A stretch of DNA of 64,000 nt from Alteromonas sp047556435 (GTDB taxonomy: Bacteria; Pseudomonadota; Gammaproteobacteria; Enterobacterales; Alteromonadaceae), in contig NZ_CP180210.1 of assembly GCF_047556435.1 (NCBI RefSeq), forward strand, positions 1,178,001 through 1,242,000, read 5' to 3'. The number at the start of each line of letters is the position of its first letter. The first letter of the stretch is position 1. Made by a program: the position numbers and the translations under genes. The notes below the pieces were generated by a model that was not told where the DNA came from, did not search any database, and saw nothing but the letters and a program-made list of their open reading frames with translations. This document shows positions 19,301-26,888 of the stretch, piece after piece.

Positions 19301-19766
19301 GACCAATAAACGAGGTCGTCGTTGGGCTATCGTGACATTAGACGATAAAAGCGCCAGAATGGACGTCAGGTTTTTCCCGGATATGTACGAACAATTTGAA
19401 AGTATTCTGGAATCTGACCGAATTTTGCTGATAAAAGGACAGGTCAGCTTTGATGATTTCTCGGGGGGCAATACAATCACCGCCCGAGATGCCATGGATA
19501 TTATTCAGGCGCGTGAGAAAAATGCGAAAGCGCTGGCTCTGCACATCGATACAACACGATGTGAAGAAAAAACCATGACATCGCTTCAGACGATACTGCA
19601 GTCATTCAATGGGGGAAGTTGCCCGGTACAAATTGAGATTGTACACCCCGATGCAGAAGTGGCACTGGCATGCGGTGCGCAGTGGTATGTGACACCGGAG
19701 GATCAGCTTTTACATGATCTTAAACAGTGTCTGGGCGACGATGCAGTCAGAATTCACTATCACTAG
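16302..19766 (+). CDS. dnaE: DNA polymerase III subunit alpha
   Basis: The replicative polymerase catalytic subunit, 1154 aa from ATG 16302 (E. coli 1160). N-terminal PHP domain starts FIHLRVHSDYSMMDG; the catalytic aspartates lie in MPDFDVDFCMDRRDEV at about residues 399-403; GPGRGSGAGSLVAY is the upstream palm region; helix-hairpin-helix, OB fold and tau-binding C-terminus follow. A GTG at 16290 in the same frame is the alternative start with an equally weak ribosome-binding site; family alignment favours the ATG. Confidence 0.97.
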   Translation: MSSPFIHLRVHSDYSMMDGLNKTKPILAKVEELQMPAVAITDQMNMCGLVKFYSDAHSRGIKPIIGTDFWVINETFADEPFRLTLLAMNNEGYKNITLLISKAYLRGYVCHRPAIDQAWLAEHAEGVIVLSGGLQGDVGVGLMKNNAKILDESVSFYQQHFPDRFYLELIRTGRPGEEDYLHHAIELAEQRDLPVVATNEVCFLEREGFDAHEIRVAIHDGYTLDDTRRPKRYSDQQYLRTAEEMVELFSDIPEAIENTVEIAKRCNVTVRLGEYFLPQFPTGGMTTEDFLVKVSEEGLEERLEFLFPDENKRQEMRPAYDERLKIELEVINQMGFPGYFLIVMEFIQWSKDNGVPVGPGRGSGAGSLVAYALKITDLDPLEFDLLFERFLNPERVSMPDFDVDFCMDRRDEVIDHVAELYGRQAVSQIITFGTMAAKAVVRDVGRVLGHPYGFVDRISKLIPPDPGMTLGKAFEAEPRLPELYNDDEDVKDLIDMARILEGVTRNAGKHAGGVVIAPTTITDFAPLYCDDEGNNPVTQFDKNDVETAGLVKFDFLGLRTLTIIQWALDMIKEGQGKDIDISAIPLEDKRSFRSLQAAETTAVFQLESRGMKELIKRLKPDCFEDIIALVALFRPGPLQSGMVDNFIDRKHGREEISYPDAEYQHECLKEILEPTYGIILYQEQVMQIAQEMAGYSLGGADLLRRAMGKKKPEEMEKQRAVFAEGSKENNIDPDLAMKIFDLVEKFAGYGFNKSHSAAYALVSYQTLWLKVHYPAEFMAAVMSADMDNTDKIVTLVDEVGRMGLEILPPDLNTGRYKFTVDEKGRIVYGIGAIKGVGEGPIEAIIEAREAHGAFSDLFDFCAKVDIKRVNKRVLEKLVLAGAMDNLGPHRAALMASLPEAIAAAGQHAKAESFGQSDMFGLLTTEPDDVEQAFADVPQWPEKVWLEGEKDTLGLYLTGHPINQYADEIRQYSDGRLVDLKPTGKDQMATAVGLVLGVRVMTNKRGRRWAIVTLDDKSARMDVRFFPDMYEQFESILESDRILLIKGQVSFDDFSGGNTITARDAMDIIQAREKNAKALALHIDTTRCEEKTMTSLQTILQSFNGGSCPVQIEIVHPDAEVALACGAQWYVTPEDQLLHDLKQCLGDDAVRIHYH

Positions 19767-19808
19767 GTCGCGGAAACGCTGACGAGGGTAGGCATAATAG
19801 GACAGAGA

Positions 19809-20765
19809 ATGAGTATACAGTTTTTGGATTTTGAACAGCCAATTGCCGAACTAGAAGCAAAAATAGAAGAGTTGCGGTTGGTTAATCAGGGCGGTGAATT
19901 TGATGTAGGTATTGAGGAAGAAATCAATCGCCTGCGTGGGAAAAGTGCAGATTTGACCCGCAAGATTTTCGCCGATTTAGGGGCATGGCAGGTTTCTCAG
20001 CTAGCGCGCCATCCAATGCGCCCTTATACCAATGATTATATTGGTCGTATTTTTACAGAGTTCGACGAATTGGCAGGTGATCGCGCCTATGCGGATGACA
20101 AAGCCATCGTGGGCGGCCTGGCGATGCTGGACGACCAGCCCATTATGTTGATTGGCCATCAGAAAGGACGTGACACTCATGAAAAGATCAGACGTAATTT
20201 TGGTATGCCTAAGCCTGAAGGCTATCGCAAAGCCCTGCGCCTGATGAAAATGGCAGAGAGATTTAATCTGCCCATCGTGACGCTTATCGATACGCCGGGA
20301 GCCTACCCGGGGGTAGGAGCTGAAGAGCGGGGCCAGAGCGAGGCGATTGCGCGCAATCTCTTTGAAATGGCTGAGATCCGCGTACCTATCGTTTGTACGG
20401 TTATCGGTGAAGGTGGTTCGGGCGGTGCTCTGGCCATTGGTGTTGGCGATCGCGTTAACATGTTGCAGTACTCAACTTACTCCGTGATCTCGCCGGAAGG
20501 CTGCGCTTCAATTTTGTGGAAGAGTGCGGAAAAAGCGCCTCTTGCCGCTGAAGCGATGGGCGTAAGCGCACCGCAGATTAAAGAGCTGGGGCTGATTAAC
20601 GCGATCGTTGAAGAGCCGCTGGGTGGGGCGCACCGCGATCACGATGGCATGGCTGCAAATCTGAAAGCCACTATCAAGCAGCAGCTAAGCCAACTAAAAG
20701 CATTGGATACGGATACGCTGATGGAAGAGCGTTATGATCGCCTGATGTCTTTTGGCTACTGCTAA
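19809..20765 (+). CDS. accA: Acetyl-CoA carboxylase carboxyltransferase subunit alpha
   Basis: AccA with AccD transfers carboxyl from biotin to acetyl-CoA to form malonyl-CoA. 318 aa (E. coli 319). The N-terminus MSIQFLDFEQPIAELEAKI is diagnostic; IDTPGAYPGVGAEERGQSEAIA and GEGGSGGALAIGVGD are crotonase-fold active-site loops. It sits 42 nt after dnaE. Confidence 0.98.
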   Translation: MSIQFLDFEQPIAELEAKIEELRLVNQGGEFDVGIEEEINRLRGKSADLTRKIFADLGAWQVSQLARHPMRPYTNDYIGRIFTEFDELAGDRAYADDKAIVGGLAMLDDQPIMLIGHQKGRDTHEKIRRNFGMPKPEGYRKALRLMKMAERFNLPIVTLIDTPGAYPGVGAEERGQSEAIARNLFEMAEIRVPIVCTVIGEGGSGGALAIGVGDRVNMLQYSTYSVISPEGCASILWKSAEKAPLAAEAMGVSAPQIKELGLINAIVEEPLGGAHRDHDGMAANLKATIKQQLSQLKALDTDTLMEERYDRLMSFGYC

Positions 20766-20792
20766 GTCGCGTTGAGGGGCGTGCCAGCGGTT

Positions 20793-22088
20793 ATGACTGA
20801 AACCGTCATTGACTCTATCGGTGCCTCGCTGGCGCGGCTCAAACCCCACACAGCCCACTCCCTTACCGTTGCCTACAGTGGCGGTGTTGATTCTACGTTA
20901 TTACTGTATGCTGCGAAGGTGTTTGCCAGCGCACATCAGCTGGCGCTTTCTGCCTGCTATATAAATCATGGTCTGAGTACCAATGCCACCGCCTGGCAAC
21001 AGCACTGCGCTGACATCTGTAAGCTGCTTGACGTAGAGTTTGAAGCGAAATCCGTATCAGTCGTGCCGACATCCAGAAAGAGTACCGAAGCGCTTGCCAG
21101 AGCGGCGAGATATACCGCGCTGCTCGAACACTGTCTTCACCGGCAGTCTGTATTGGTGCTGGGACAACACCAGGATGATCAACTGGAAACGGTGTTGTTG
21201 CAGTTAAAACGCGGCGCCGGACCTAAAGGTCTTGCGGCAATGCCGGAGTATCAGATCAGAGATGGCGTGGTGATGATCAGACCCATGCTTTCGCTGACGC
21301 GTGAACACATTGAAGCTACCGCAAAGCAGTTGGCCCTTAGCTGGATTGAAGATGAGTCAAACGCAGATCCCGCATACGATCGTAATTTTCTGCGTCAGCA
21401 CATTATTCCGCGTTTGCAGGCACGTTGGCCCTCTATCAGTGAAACCGCAGCCAGAAGCGCAGCACTCTGTGCTGAGCAGCAGGAACTGGTTGAGCAAGCT
21501 GCTGCGGAAAAACTCGCACTGGTAAGTAAAAGCCGGGACAGGCTTGATGGTGCAAAACTAAGTGCGCTGCCCGTTATCTGGCAGCGAGCCGTATTGCGCG
21601 CGTGGTTTACTGCGCACGGCACAGAAGCCCCCTCACAGGCGCAGCTTAGTCAGGTAATATCACAGCTTAGCGCAAAACATGATGCCAGGCCTGAAGTGAC
21701 AGTGCATGACACAGTGCTTCGCCGATTTCAGCAAGATTGGTTTTGGACTCATAAAAATTCATTAACGGAAGCATTCTCAGAACAGGTAATTCAAGCCGGC
21801 AAAGAAGTCTGTATTCACGCAATGGGTGTGACAATTTATGTATCTGAGGATTCGGTGCAAGGCACATATCGCTTAGTCCCTGTCAGTTTGAATGAGAAAG
21901 TGAAGCCGCAGGGGGAAAAGGTTTCAAAGCCAGTCAAGCAGTGGATGAAGGCGAATGGTATTCCACCCTGGCTGCGTCAGCCTGCCGCGTTGCTGTTACT
22001 CGAGCAGGCTCCTGTTGCTTGTGTGTATCCGGCTGGGATCCTGACGCTTCATGCGCTGCCGCCTTCCGTTCAGGTACGTGCCAGTTAA
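20793..22088 (+). CDS. tilS: tRNA(Ile)-lysidine synthase TilS
   Basis: TilS converts C34 of tRNA-Ile(CAU) to lysidine so that it reads AUA. PP-loop ATPase motif SGGVDST occurs near residue 36; HHQDD-type motif is present as LGQHQDDQLET. From ATG 20793 the protein is 431 aa, like E. coli. GAGGGG is 13 nt upstream of this ATG; the frame is open back to a TTG at 20772, so start confidence is moderate. Last gene of the long plus-strand housekeeping block. Confidence 0.94.
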   Translation: MTETVIDSIGASLARLKPHTAHSLTVAYSGGVDSTLLLYAAKVFASAHQLALSACYINHGLSTNATAWQQHCADICKLLDVEFEAKSVSVVPTSRKSTEALARAARYTALLEHCLHRQSVLVLGQHQDDQLETVLLQLKRGAGPKGLAAMPEYQIRDGVVMIRPMLSLTREHIEATAKQLALSWIEDESNADPAYDRNFLRQHIIPRLQARWPSISETAARSAALCAEQQELVEQAAAEKLALVSKSRDRLDGAKLSALPVIWQRAVLRAWFTAHGTEAPSQAQLSQVISQLSAKHDARPEVTVHDTVLRRFQQDWFWTHKNSLTEAFSEQVIQAGKEVCIHAMGVTIYVSEDSVQGTYRLVPVSLNEKVKPQGEKVSKPVKQWMKANGIPPWLRQPAALLLLEQAPVACVYPAGILTLHALPPSVQVRAS

Positions 22089-22170
22089 CAGGCAACTTCT
22101 TGCCGCCTGACATCCACTTTTCGATACTGAAATCACATTCAGTCTGTAATGGGAGAGAGTCTTGACAGAC

Positions 22171-23076
22171 TCAGGCTGCCTGATAGGTGTTCTTACCGCT
22201 TTCTTTTGCCTTGTAAAGTGCGCTGTCTGCGCGGTCAAACAAGGCATTGACGTCGTCCTGCTCACGGAAAATAGCCCCACCAAGACTTACAGTAACATTA
22301 AAGCGGCGCAGGAAAGTCGATGAACGAATCTGGCTTTGCAGTCGACTTGCTGCCGCCTCAAGCTGTGTTGTTGTCTGACAATCCAGCAAACAGCAAAATT
22401 CATCTCCCCCGAAACGGAACGCCTCGTCTTCGCCCCGTAGCGATTGTGCTATCTGAGTGGCAACGTTGACCAAAACGCTATCGCCTTCACGGTGTCCCCG
22501 GGTATCGTTAATCTGCTTAAAATTATCCAGATCGATTACCAGTAATCCAAAGCTTTGCTCGTGACGATGTGCACGACAAATCAAACGACTGAAAGAATCG
22601 TTAAATCCGTTACGATTGCCCAGCCCGGTTAATGTATCTTTTGTCGCGATTTGTTTTAAACGTCGAAACTCCAGAGCATGATTTAACTGCTGGCTGAAAA
22701 ACTGATGAAAGTGGGCTAATTTGGCACGAGCCTGAGGGCCCGGTTCTTTATCAAAAGCATAATAAACGTATTTGGTCAGACCATCTGCTTCGCGCTGGCA
22801 CATGGGGAGCGAAAGCTCGACATGGACAGCATTTGTGTCGGTTAGTTTGCCGTAGACGAGGCGGCTATCGTAATCAGAGAGGCTGACGTTAGCAATATTC
22901 AGGTGCTGGTGTAGCTGATGAAAGTACACCGAGCCCAGCGTGGCCAGATCAATTGTAGACAGTAACTGATTCATAAACGCATTCAACTGCGTCGCGCTGA
23001 TCAACGAGCCCGAGTCAGTAGCTGCATAATAATTGTCATGGACTGTGCTATCGTAGATAGTAGTAGAGAAATCCAT
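22171..23076 (-). CDS. Diguanylate cyclase (GGDEF domain)
   Basis: Makes cyclic di-GMP, which usually controls motility and biofilm; relevant here because a large flagellar cluster lies on the same stretch. 301 aa. The N-terminal 130 residues show no domain I recognise and no membrane segment, so it is likely cytoplasmic. The GGDEF domain is intact: FRFGGDEF at about residues 220-227, preceded five residues earlier by RGED, a complete RxxD inhibitory I-site. AAGGGG precedes the ATG. It faces tilS convergently and is divergent from the antiporter gene. The 82-nt gap to tilS has only a small hairpin without a T-run. Confidence 0.92.
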   Translation of the reverse strand: MDFSTTIYDSTVHDNYYAATDSGSLISATQLNAFMNQLLSTIDLATLGSVYFHQLHQHLNIANVSLSDYDSRLVYGKLTDTNAVHVELSLPMCQREADGLTKYVYYAFDKEPGPQARAKLAHFHQFFSQQLNHALEFRRLKQIATKDTLTGLGNRNGFNDSFSRLICRAHRHEQSFGLLVIDLDNFKQINDTRGHREGDSVLVNVATQIAQSLRGEDEAFRFGGDEFCCLLDCQTTTQLEAAASRLQSQIRSSTFLRRFNVTVSLGGAIFREQDDVNALFDRADSALYKAKESGKNTYQAA

Positions 23077-23208
23077 GTTCTGGCCCCTTAAAAAGTCAAA
23101 TGGGAGTGCGAATTAGCAGACTGTCGGAAAACCGGCGCGTACTGACGTTTTCGCCTTACTCGCTAATCCTCAGCAAAAACTGTGCCTGAAAATAAAAAAG
23201 GAGACGTT

Positions 23209-25182
23209 GTGATCGGTAGTGGTTTTGTTCACGTGGTGATACTGATGTTTCTCGCTGTCGTTAGCGTGGCGTTGTTTAAACGATTCCATTTGCCCCCTAT
23301 ATTGGCGTACCTGTTTGCCGGGATCCTCGCCGGCCCCCAACTGCTCTCACTCTTCGCTCACCCCGAGCAGATGCACTTGCTTGCAGAAGTCGGTATTGTT
23401 TTTTTGCTGTTTTCATTGGGACTGGAATTCTCGCTGCCAAAATTGATGGCAATGCGCAGTCTGGTTTTTGGTGTTGGCCTTGGACAGATGTGTGTTACCA
23501 CGTTTGTGTTCACCCTGATCCCGTTTTATCTTTTCGGCTTGCCACTCACAGCCTCTATCATTATCGGTGGGATGGTCGCACTAAGCTCTACAGCCATAGT
23601 GATTAAACAGGTCACTGAGGCAGGGATCCTCAACAATAGGCGAACTCAACTAGCAATCAGTATTTTGCTGTTCCAGGATTTGGCCGTTGTACCTTTCCTG
23701 ATCGCCATCCCGTTACTCTCTGCAGAGCAGGATGTCAGCGTGGTGAGTGTACTGGCCGGTGCGTTGTTAAAAGGCACGTTAGTAGTGGCGTTTTTGCTTT
23801 CCGTAGGTAAGTGGTTTTTACCGTGGGTGTTTCGTGAAGTAGCTCGCACGCGCACCGATGAGCTATTTGTACTGACAACGATATTGGTGTCATTACTTGC
23901 TGCAGGTCTGACGTATATTTCCGGTTTGTCGATGGCATTAGGCGCATTTCTCGCAGGGATGATGCTTGGCGAGAGTCAGTACAAGTATCAGTTAGAAGCT
24001 GACATAAGACCCTTCAGAGATATTCTTATGGGCCTTTTTTTCGTCACAGTCGGAATGCAACTGGACCTTCGCGTGTTGATAGAAAGTGGTCACTGGATCA
24101 TCGGCGGCGTGGTGCTGCTTATGGCGGTTAAGGTGGTGCTGGTGAGACTGGCGGCAAGGTTATTCAGATGCGATCCGGTTGATGCCTGGTCTGCCGGTTT
24201 CAAGCTTTGTCAGGTCGGTGAGTTCAGTTTTGTCATTGCGGCTCTGGCAACGACACATGGCGTCATTACTCAACAGCAGTCATCGGTCATTGTAAGTATG
24301 GGGGTGATCAGTATGGCGCTTACTCCGTGGTTGATAGAAAAAAGCCTTATCTTTGCCCGGTATTTGGTCAAACAGCCAGACATCGACGCCGATCAGCCTG
24401 TATTGTTTTCTCAGACTCCACTGACCGATCATGTTGTTATCGCCGGTTTTGGACGGGTTGGGCAGTCTGTGGCGAGAATGCTTAAAATGGAAGGGATCCC
24501 ATTTATTGCCATTGATGGCGATCCGGTGCGGGTGCATGAAAGTCGCAATGCCGGAGAGCCTATTTTGTTTGGTGATTCCAGCCAGAAAGGTATTCTGGTA
24601 AATGCGGGGATAGAGCGGGCGAAACTGGTGCTGGTTACGTTTGACCAGCCTGATAAAGCGGCTCAGGTCATTAGTTCTACTCGTCAGGTGCGAGAGAATA
24701 TAGAAGTCATGGTACGCACCAAACGCGATTATCAGCTTGACGCGTTATATAGTGCTGGCGCTTCGCAAGTGGTACCCGAGCTTCAGGAAGGCAGCCTGAT
24801 GCTGATTTCTCAGGTTCTGCATTACGCCGGTGTACCAATGTCCCGCATTTTAAAACGCGTCAGAGCCGAGCGTAAAGGGCGTTATGATCACCTGCATGGT
24901 TTCTATCCGGGAGAGACTACGGAAATTACCTACGGTACTGAAGACAAGCTGGAGTTTATTCATGCGGTTGTGTTGAATTCTCATGCCTATTGTCTGGGGA
25001 AAACCCTCGAAGCTTTGGATTTAACCCGAATGCGGGTCAAAGTGAAGGGGCTTCGAAGAGACGGCACCGAAGTAGCAGAGCCTGATGGTAGCGCTATCCT
25101 TCAACAAGGTGATGTGCTGGTTATTGCCGGAAAGCCCAGACGTGTGGAACGGGCAGAACGATTCTTACTGGAAGGCGGATGA
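23209..25182 (+). CDS. CPA2-family monovalent cation:proton antiporter with RCK (TrkA-N/TrkA-C) domains, KefB/KefC-like
   Basis: Membrane antiporter that exchanges K+ or Na+ for protons. From GTG 23209 it is 657 aa: about 12 membrane segments to residue ~390 (HLPPILAYLFAGILAGP and FLLFSLGLEF are family-typical), then a Rossmann TrkA-N domain with GFGRVGQS and a TrkA-C domain near the end. AAGGAG lies 5 nt before this GTG, so the nine additional codons of the open frame (from 23182) are not used. It resembles KefB/KefC, but no ancillary kefG/kefF gene is adjacent, so the ion and control are unknown. Confidence 0.9.
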   Translation: MIGSGFVHVVILMFLAVVSVALFKRFHLPPILAYLFAGILAGPQLLSLFAHPEQMHLLAEVGIVFLLFSLGLEFSLPKLMAMRSLVFGVGLGQMCVTTFVFTLIPFYLFGLPLTASIIIGGMVALSSTAIVIKQVTEAGILNNRRTQLAISILLFQDLAVVPFLIAIPLLSAEQDVSVVSVLAGALLKGTLVVAFLLSVGKWFLPWVFREVARTRTDELFVLTTILVSLLAAGLTYISGLSMALGAFLAGMMLGESQYKYQLEADIRPFRDILMGLFFVTVGMQLDLRVLIESGHWIIGGVVLLMAVKVVLVRLAARLFRCDPVDAWSAGFKLCQVGEFSFVIAALATTHGVITQQQSSVIVSMGVISMALTPWLIEKSLIFARYLVKQPDIDADQPVLFSQTPLTDHVVIAGFGRVGQSVARMLKMEGIPFIAIDGDPVRVHESRNAGEPILFGDSSQKGILVNAGIERAKLVLVTFDQPDKAAQVISSTRQVRENIEVMVRTKRDYQLDALYSAGASQVVPELQEGSLMLISQVLHYAGVPMSRILKRVRAERKGRYDHLHGFYPGETTEITYGTEDKLEFIHAVVLNSHAYCLGKTLEALDLTRMRVKVKGLRRDGTEVAEPDGSAILQQGDVLVIAGKPRRVERAERFLLEGG

Positions 25183-25281
25183 GCCTGAACTGCCGGCATG
25201 CAACAGTGCGGGAACGCGGCAACGACTATCCAGTGGTACTCATTACGAGTTTGTAAAAAGGCTCAGTGAAAGCCGGGCTGA

Positions 25282-25300
25282 CAACGCGACAGTCGCGTTG
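25282..25300. other. Perfect hairpin between convergent genes
   Basis: CAACGCGA-CAG-TCGCGTTG is an 8-bp inverted repeat between the antiporter stop and the PspB-like gene on the other strand. It lacks a T-run on either strand, so I do not call it an intrinsic terminator; it may stabilise 3' ends. Confidence 0.4.
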
Positions 25301-25330
25301 CCCATCGGCAGCCAGCTGTAGTTAAACACA

Positions 25331-25567
25331 TCAGGCGACTTTGTCGTTTTCCAAGTCTTTGAACTGCTTTTTCAGATCGTATTTTTCGTCGATTACAATT
25401 TTCTCAAGTACCTCGATACGAGACTTAAGGTTCGCGATTTCCTTCTGCATTTCCGCCTTTTCTTTATCGCTCATATCAGAACGCTTTTTTCTTCCGGCAT
25501 TCGTGATTTCCACAATAACCCATCCGATAATAGCAACAATAGCAATAGCAGCTACGTATCCAGACAT
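25331..25567 (-). CDS. Small membrane-anchored coiled-coil protein, PspB-like
   Basis: 78 aa: one N-terminal membrane segment (YVAAIAIVAIIGWVIVEI), a basic stop-transfer patch (GRKKR), then a charged helix with heptad character ending in LKSRIEVLEKIVIDEKYDLKKQF. This layout and the final RIxVLEKIV-DE stretch resemble PspB, the phage-shock envelope stress protein (family knowledge), but no pspA or pspC is nearby. AGAGGGAAATC precedes the ATG, supporting a real gene. Function remains an inference. Confidence 0.7.
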   Translation of the reverse strand: MSGYVAAIAIVAIIGWVIVEITNAGRKKRSDMSDKEKAEMQKEIANLKSRIEVLEKIVIDEKYDLKKQFKDLENDKVA

Positions 25568-25639
25568 AATGATTTCCCTCTTTTTTGTACCTTAATAAAT
25601 AAGTGTAATTTCAAAATGGTGGTTTAGCCCGAAATTCTT

Positions 25640-25670
25640 TACCCCATCTCGGCAATCGCTGGGGTATAAT
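25640..25670 (+). promoter_or_regulatory. Inverted repeat abutting a TATAAT box upstream of tadA
   Basis: TACCCCA (25640-25646) and TGGGGTA (25660-25666) form a 7-bp inverted repeat whose right arm runs into TATAAT (25665-25670). It could be an operator over a -10 element or an RNA hairpin. No convincing -35 hexamer is at the right spacing. The 25568-25826 gap shows nothing else. Confidence 0.4.
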
Positions 25671-25826
25671 TTCTGTCGTATTTGAAATAACACAGTAGCG
25701 ACTAATTGTAAGCAAGTCACTGACCAAAATATAAATTACAATATTTTCAATTGGTTAAGAAATTGTGACACGCTAAGCGTGGTACAGGTTAGTGAAATAC
25801 ACCAAATAAATAGCAGAATTCACCAC

Positions 25827-26354
25827 ATGCAGGATACACCAGAGCACGCAGACCATTACTGGATGCAGCAAGCATTGTCATTGTCAGAAAACGCTGAAGC
25901 GCTGGGCGAAGTGCCTGTTGGCGCTCTGGTGGTTTCAAACGGGGAGGTGATAGGGAAGGGCTGGAATACCCCGATCTCTGGTCATGATCCTTCGGCGCAT
26001 GCAGAAATGAACGCATTGCGGCAGGCTGCGCTCTTCCGCCAGAATTACCGTGTCATTGATGCTACGTTGTATGTCACGCTTGAGCCATGTCCAATGTGTG
26101 CCGGACTGTTAGTGCATGCCAGGATAAGTCGGGTTGTATTTGGCGCATTCGATGAAAAAACCGGGGCGGCCGGTTCGGTCATGAATCTGCTTCAGCATGG
26201 CTCGCTAAATCATAAAGTGGATGTTACCGGAGGCGTATTAGCCGATGCATGTGGTCAGCGCTTATCTGATTTTTTCAAGCGTCGCAGGGCAGAAATAAAG
26301 GCGGCTAAAATAGCCAGGCGATCTCAGGTTACGAAGCCTGCGCCAAATCAGTAA
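25827..26354 (+). CDS. tadA: tRNA-specific adenosine deaminase TadA
   Basis: TadA deaminates A34 to inosine in tRNA-Arg(ACG). From ATG 25827 the protein is 175 aa. Zinc and catalytic residues are clear: HAE at 58-60 and PCPMC at 87-91, with EVPVGALVV at the family position. A longer frame starts with GTG at 25779, but residues upstream of 25827 have no family counterpart and neither start has a strong ribosome-binding site. Its 3' end overlaps a small antisense gene (26329-26481). Confidence 0.95.
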   Translation: MQDTPEHADHYWMQQALSLSENAEALGEVPVGALVVSNGEVIGKGWNTPISGHDPSAHAEMNALRQAALFRQNYRVIDATLYVTLEPCPMCAGLLVHARISRVVFGAFDEKTGAAGSVMNLLQHGSLNHKVDVTGGVLADACGQRLSDFFKRRRAEIKAAKIARRSQVTKPAPNQ

Positions 26355-26481
26355 ACATATCGAAAGTATGGTACATTTTGCGGCGCTTTAGTACTTTCTG
26401 ATGTGACCGCTTCAGCATCAGTCTGCGTCGGTTATTATTTTTCAATGATCTTCCTTTTCTCATTACTTTGTTCTTTTTCAT
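26329..26481 (-). CDS. Small, very basic protein of unknown function (50 aa)
   Basis: Reading the minus strand from an ATG at 26481 gives 50 codons with stop TAA at 26329-26331. An excellent ribosome-binding site, AGGAGGACAATCT, precedes the ATG. The product begins MKKNKVMRKGRSLKNNNRRR and continues LMLKRSHQKVLKRRKMY, so about a third of residues are Lys or Arg; the last 12 are neutral or acidic. It overlaps the 3' end of tadA by 26 nt in antisense. The composition suggests RNA, ribosome or DNA binding, but I recognise no family. Confidence 0.65.
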   Translation of the reverse strand: MKKNKVMRKGRSLKNNNRRRLMLKRSHQKVLKRRKMYHTFDMFTDLAQAS

Positions 26482-26888
26482 AGATTGTCCTCCTGAATTC
26501 TCAGAAAGGTATCTGCGTTTCGCAACGCCTGAGACGTTTACTCATTCCGAATCCGGTACATTGCTCTTACTTTTGGTCGAAGATGTTAGTATCGGGTTAC
26601 CAGATAGTCATGTGTTCACGCCTACCTTTCTCTTACCACAGGTTGTAGGGTGACGGGTAACTTTAATTAAGGCGGAATGCTGTTGGCAGTAAAATGGGGT
26701 ACCAAACACCAGTGCTACCCTAATACAATAAGATGACGGCGTTATTACACTTTTCAAGTAATGTACTGCAAAAATCAGCAAGGCATCGTACGCCATAATC
26801 CGGCTGGAAATATGTGTAAAAAATCCGGTTAAAAGGTGCTGTCATAACGGAAACCACGAAACTATGATCTCATCAGTGGTAACTGATT

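Noticed and set aside
22157..22172. GAGTCT-TGAC-AGACTC hairpin at the end of the GGDEF gene as terminator
   Set aside because: Short stem overlapping the stop codon and no T-run.
26608..26796. 62-aa minus-strand frame upstream of the 50-aa gene
   Set aside because: No ribosome-binding site, no recognisable pattern, stands in probable leader sequence.
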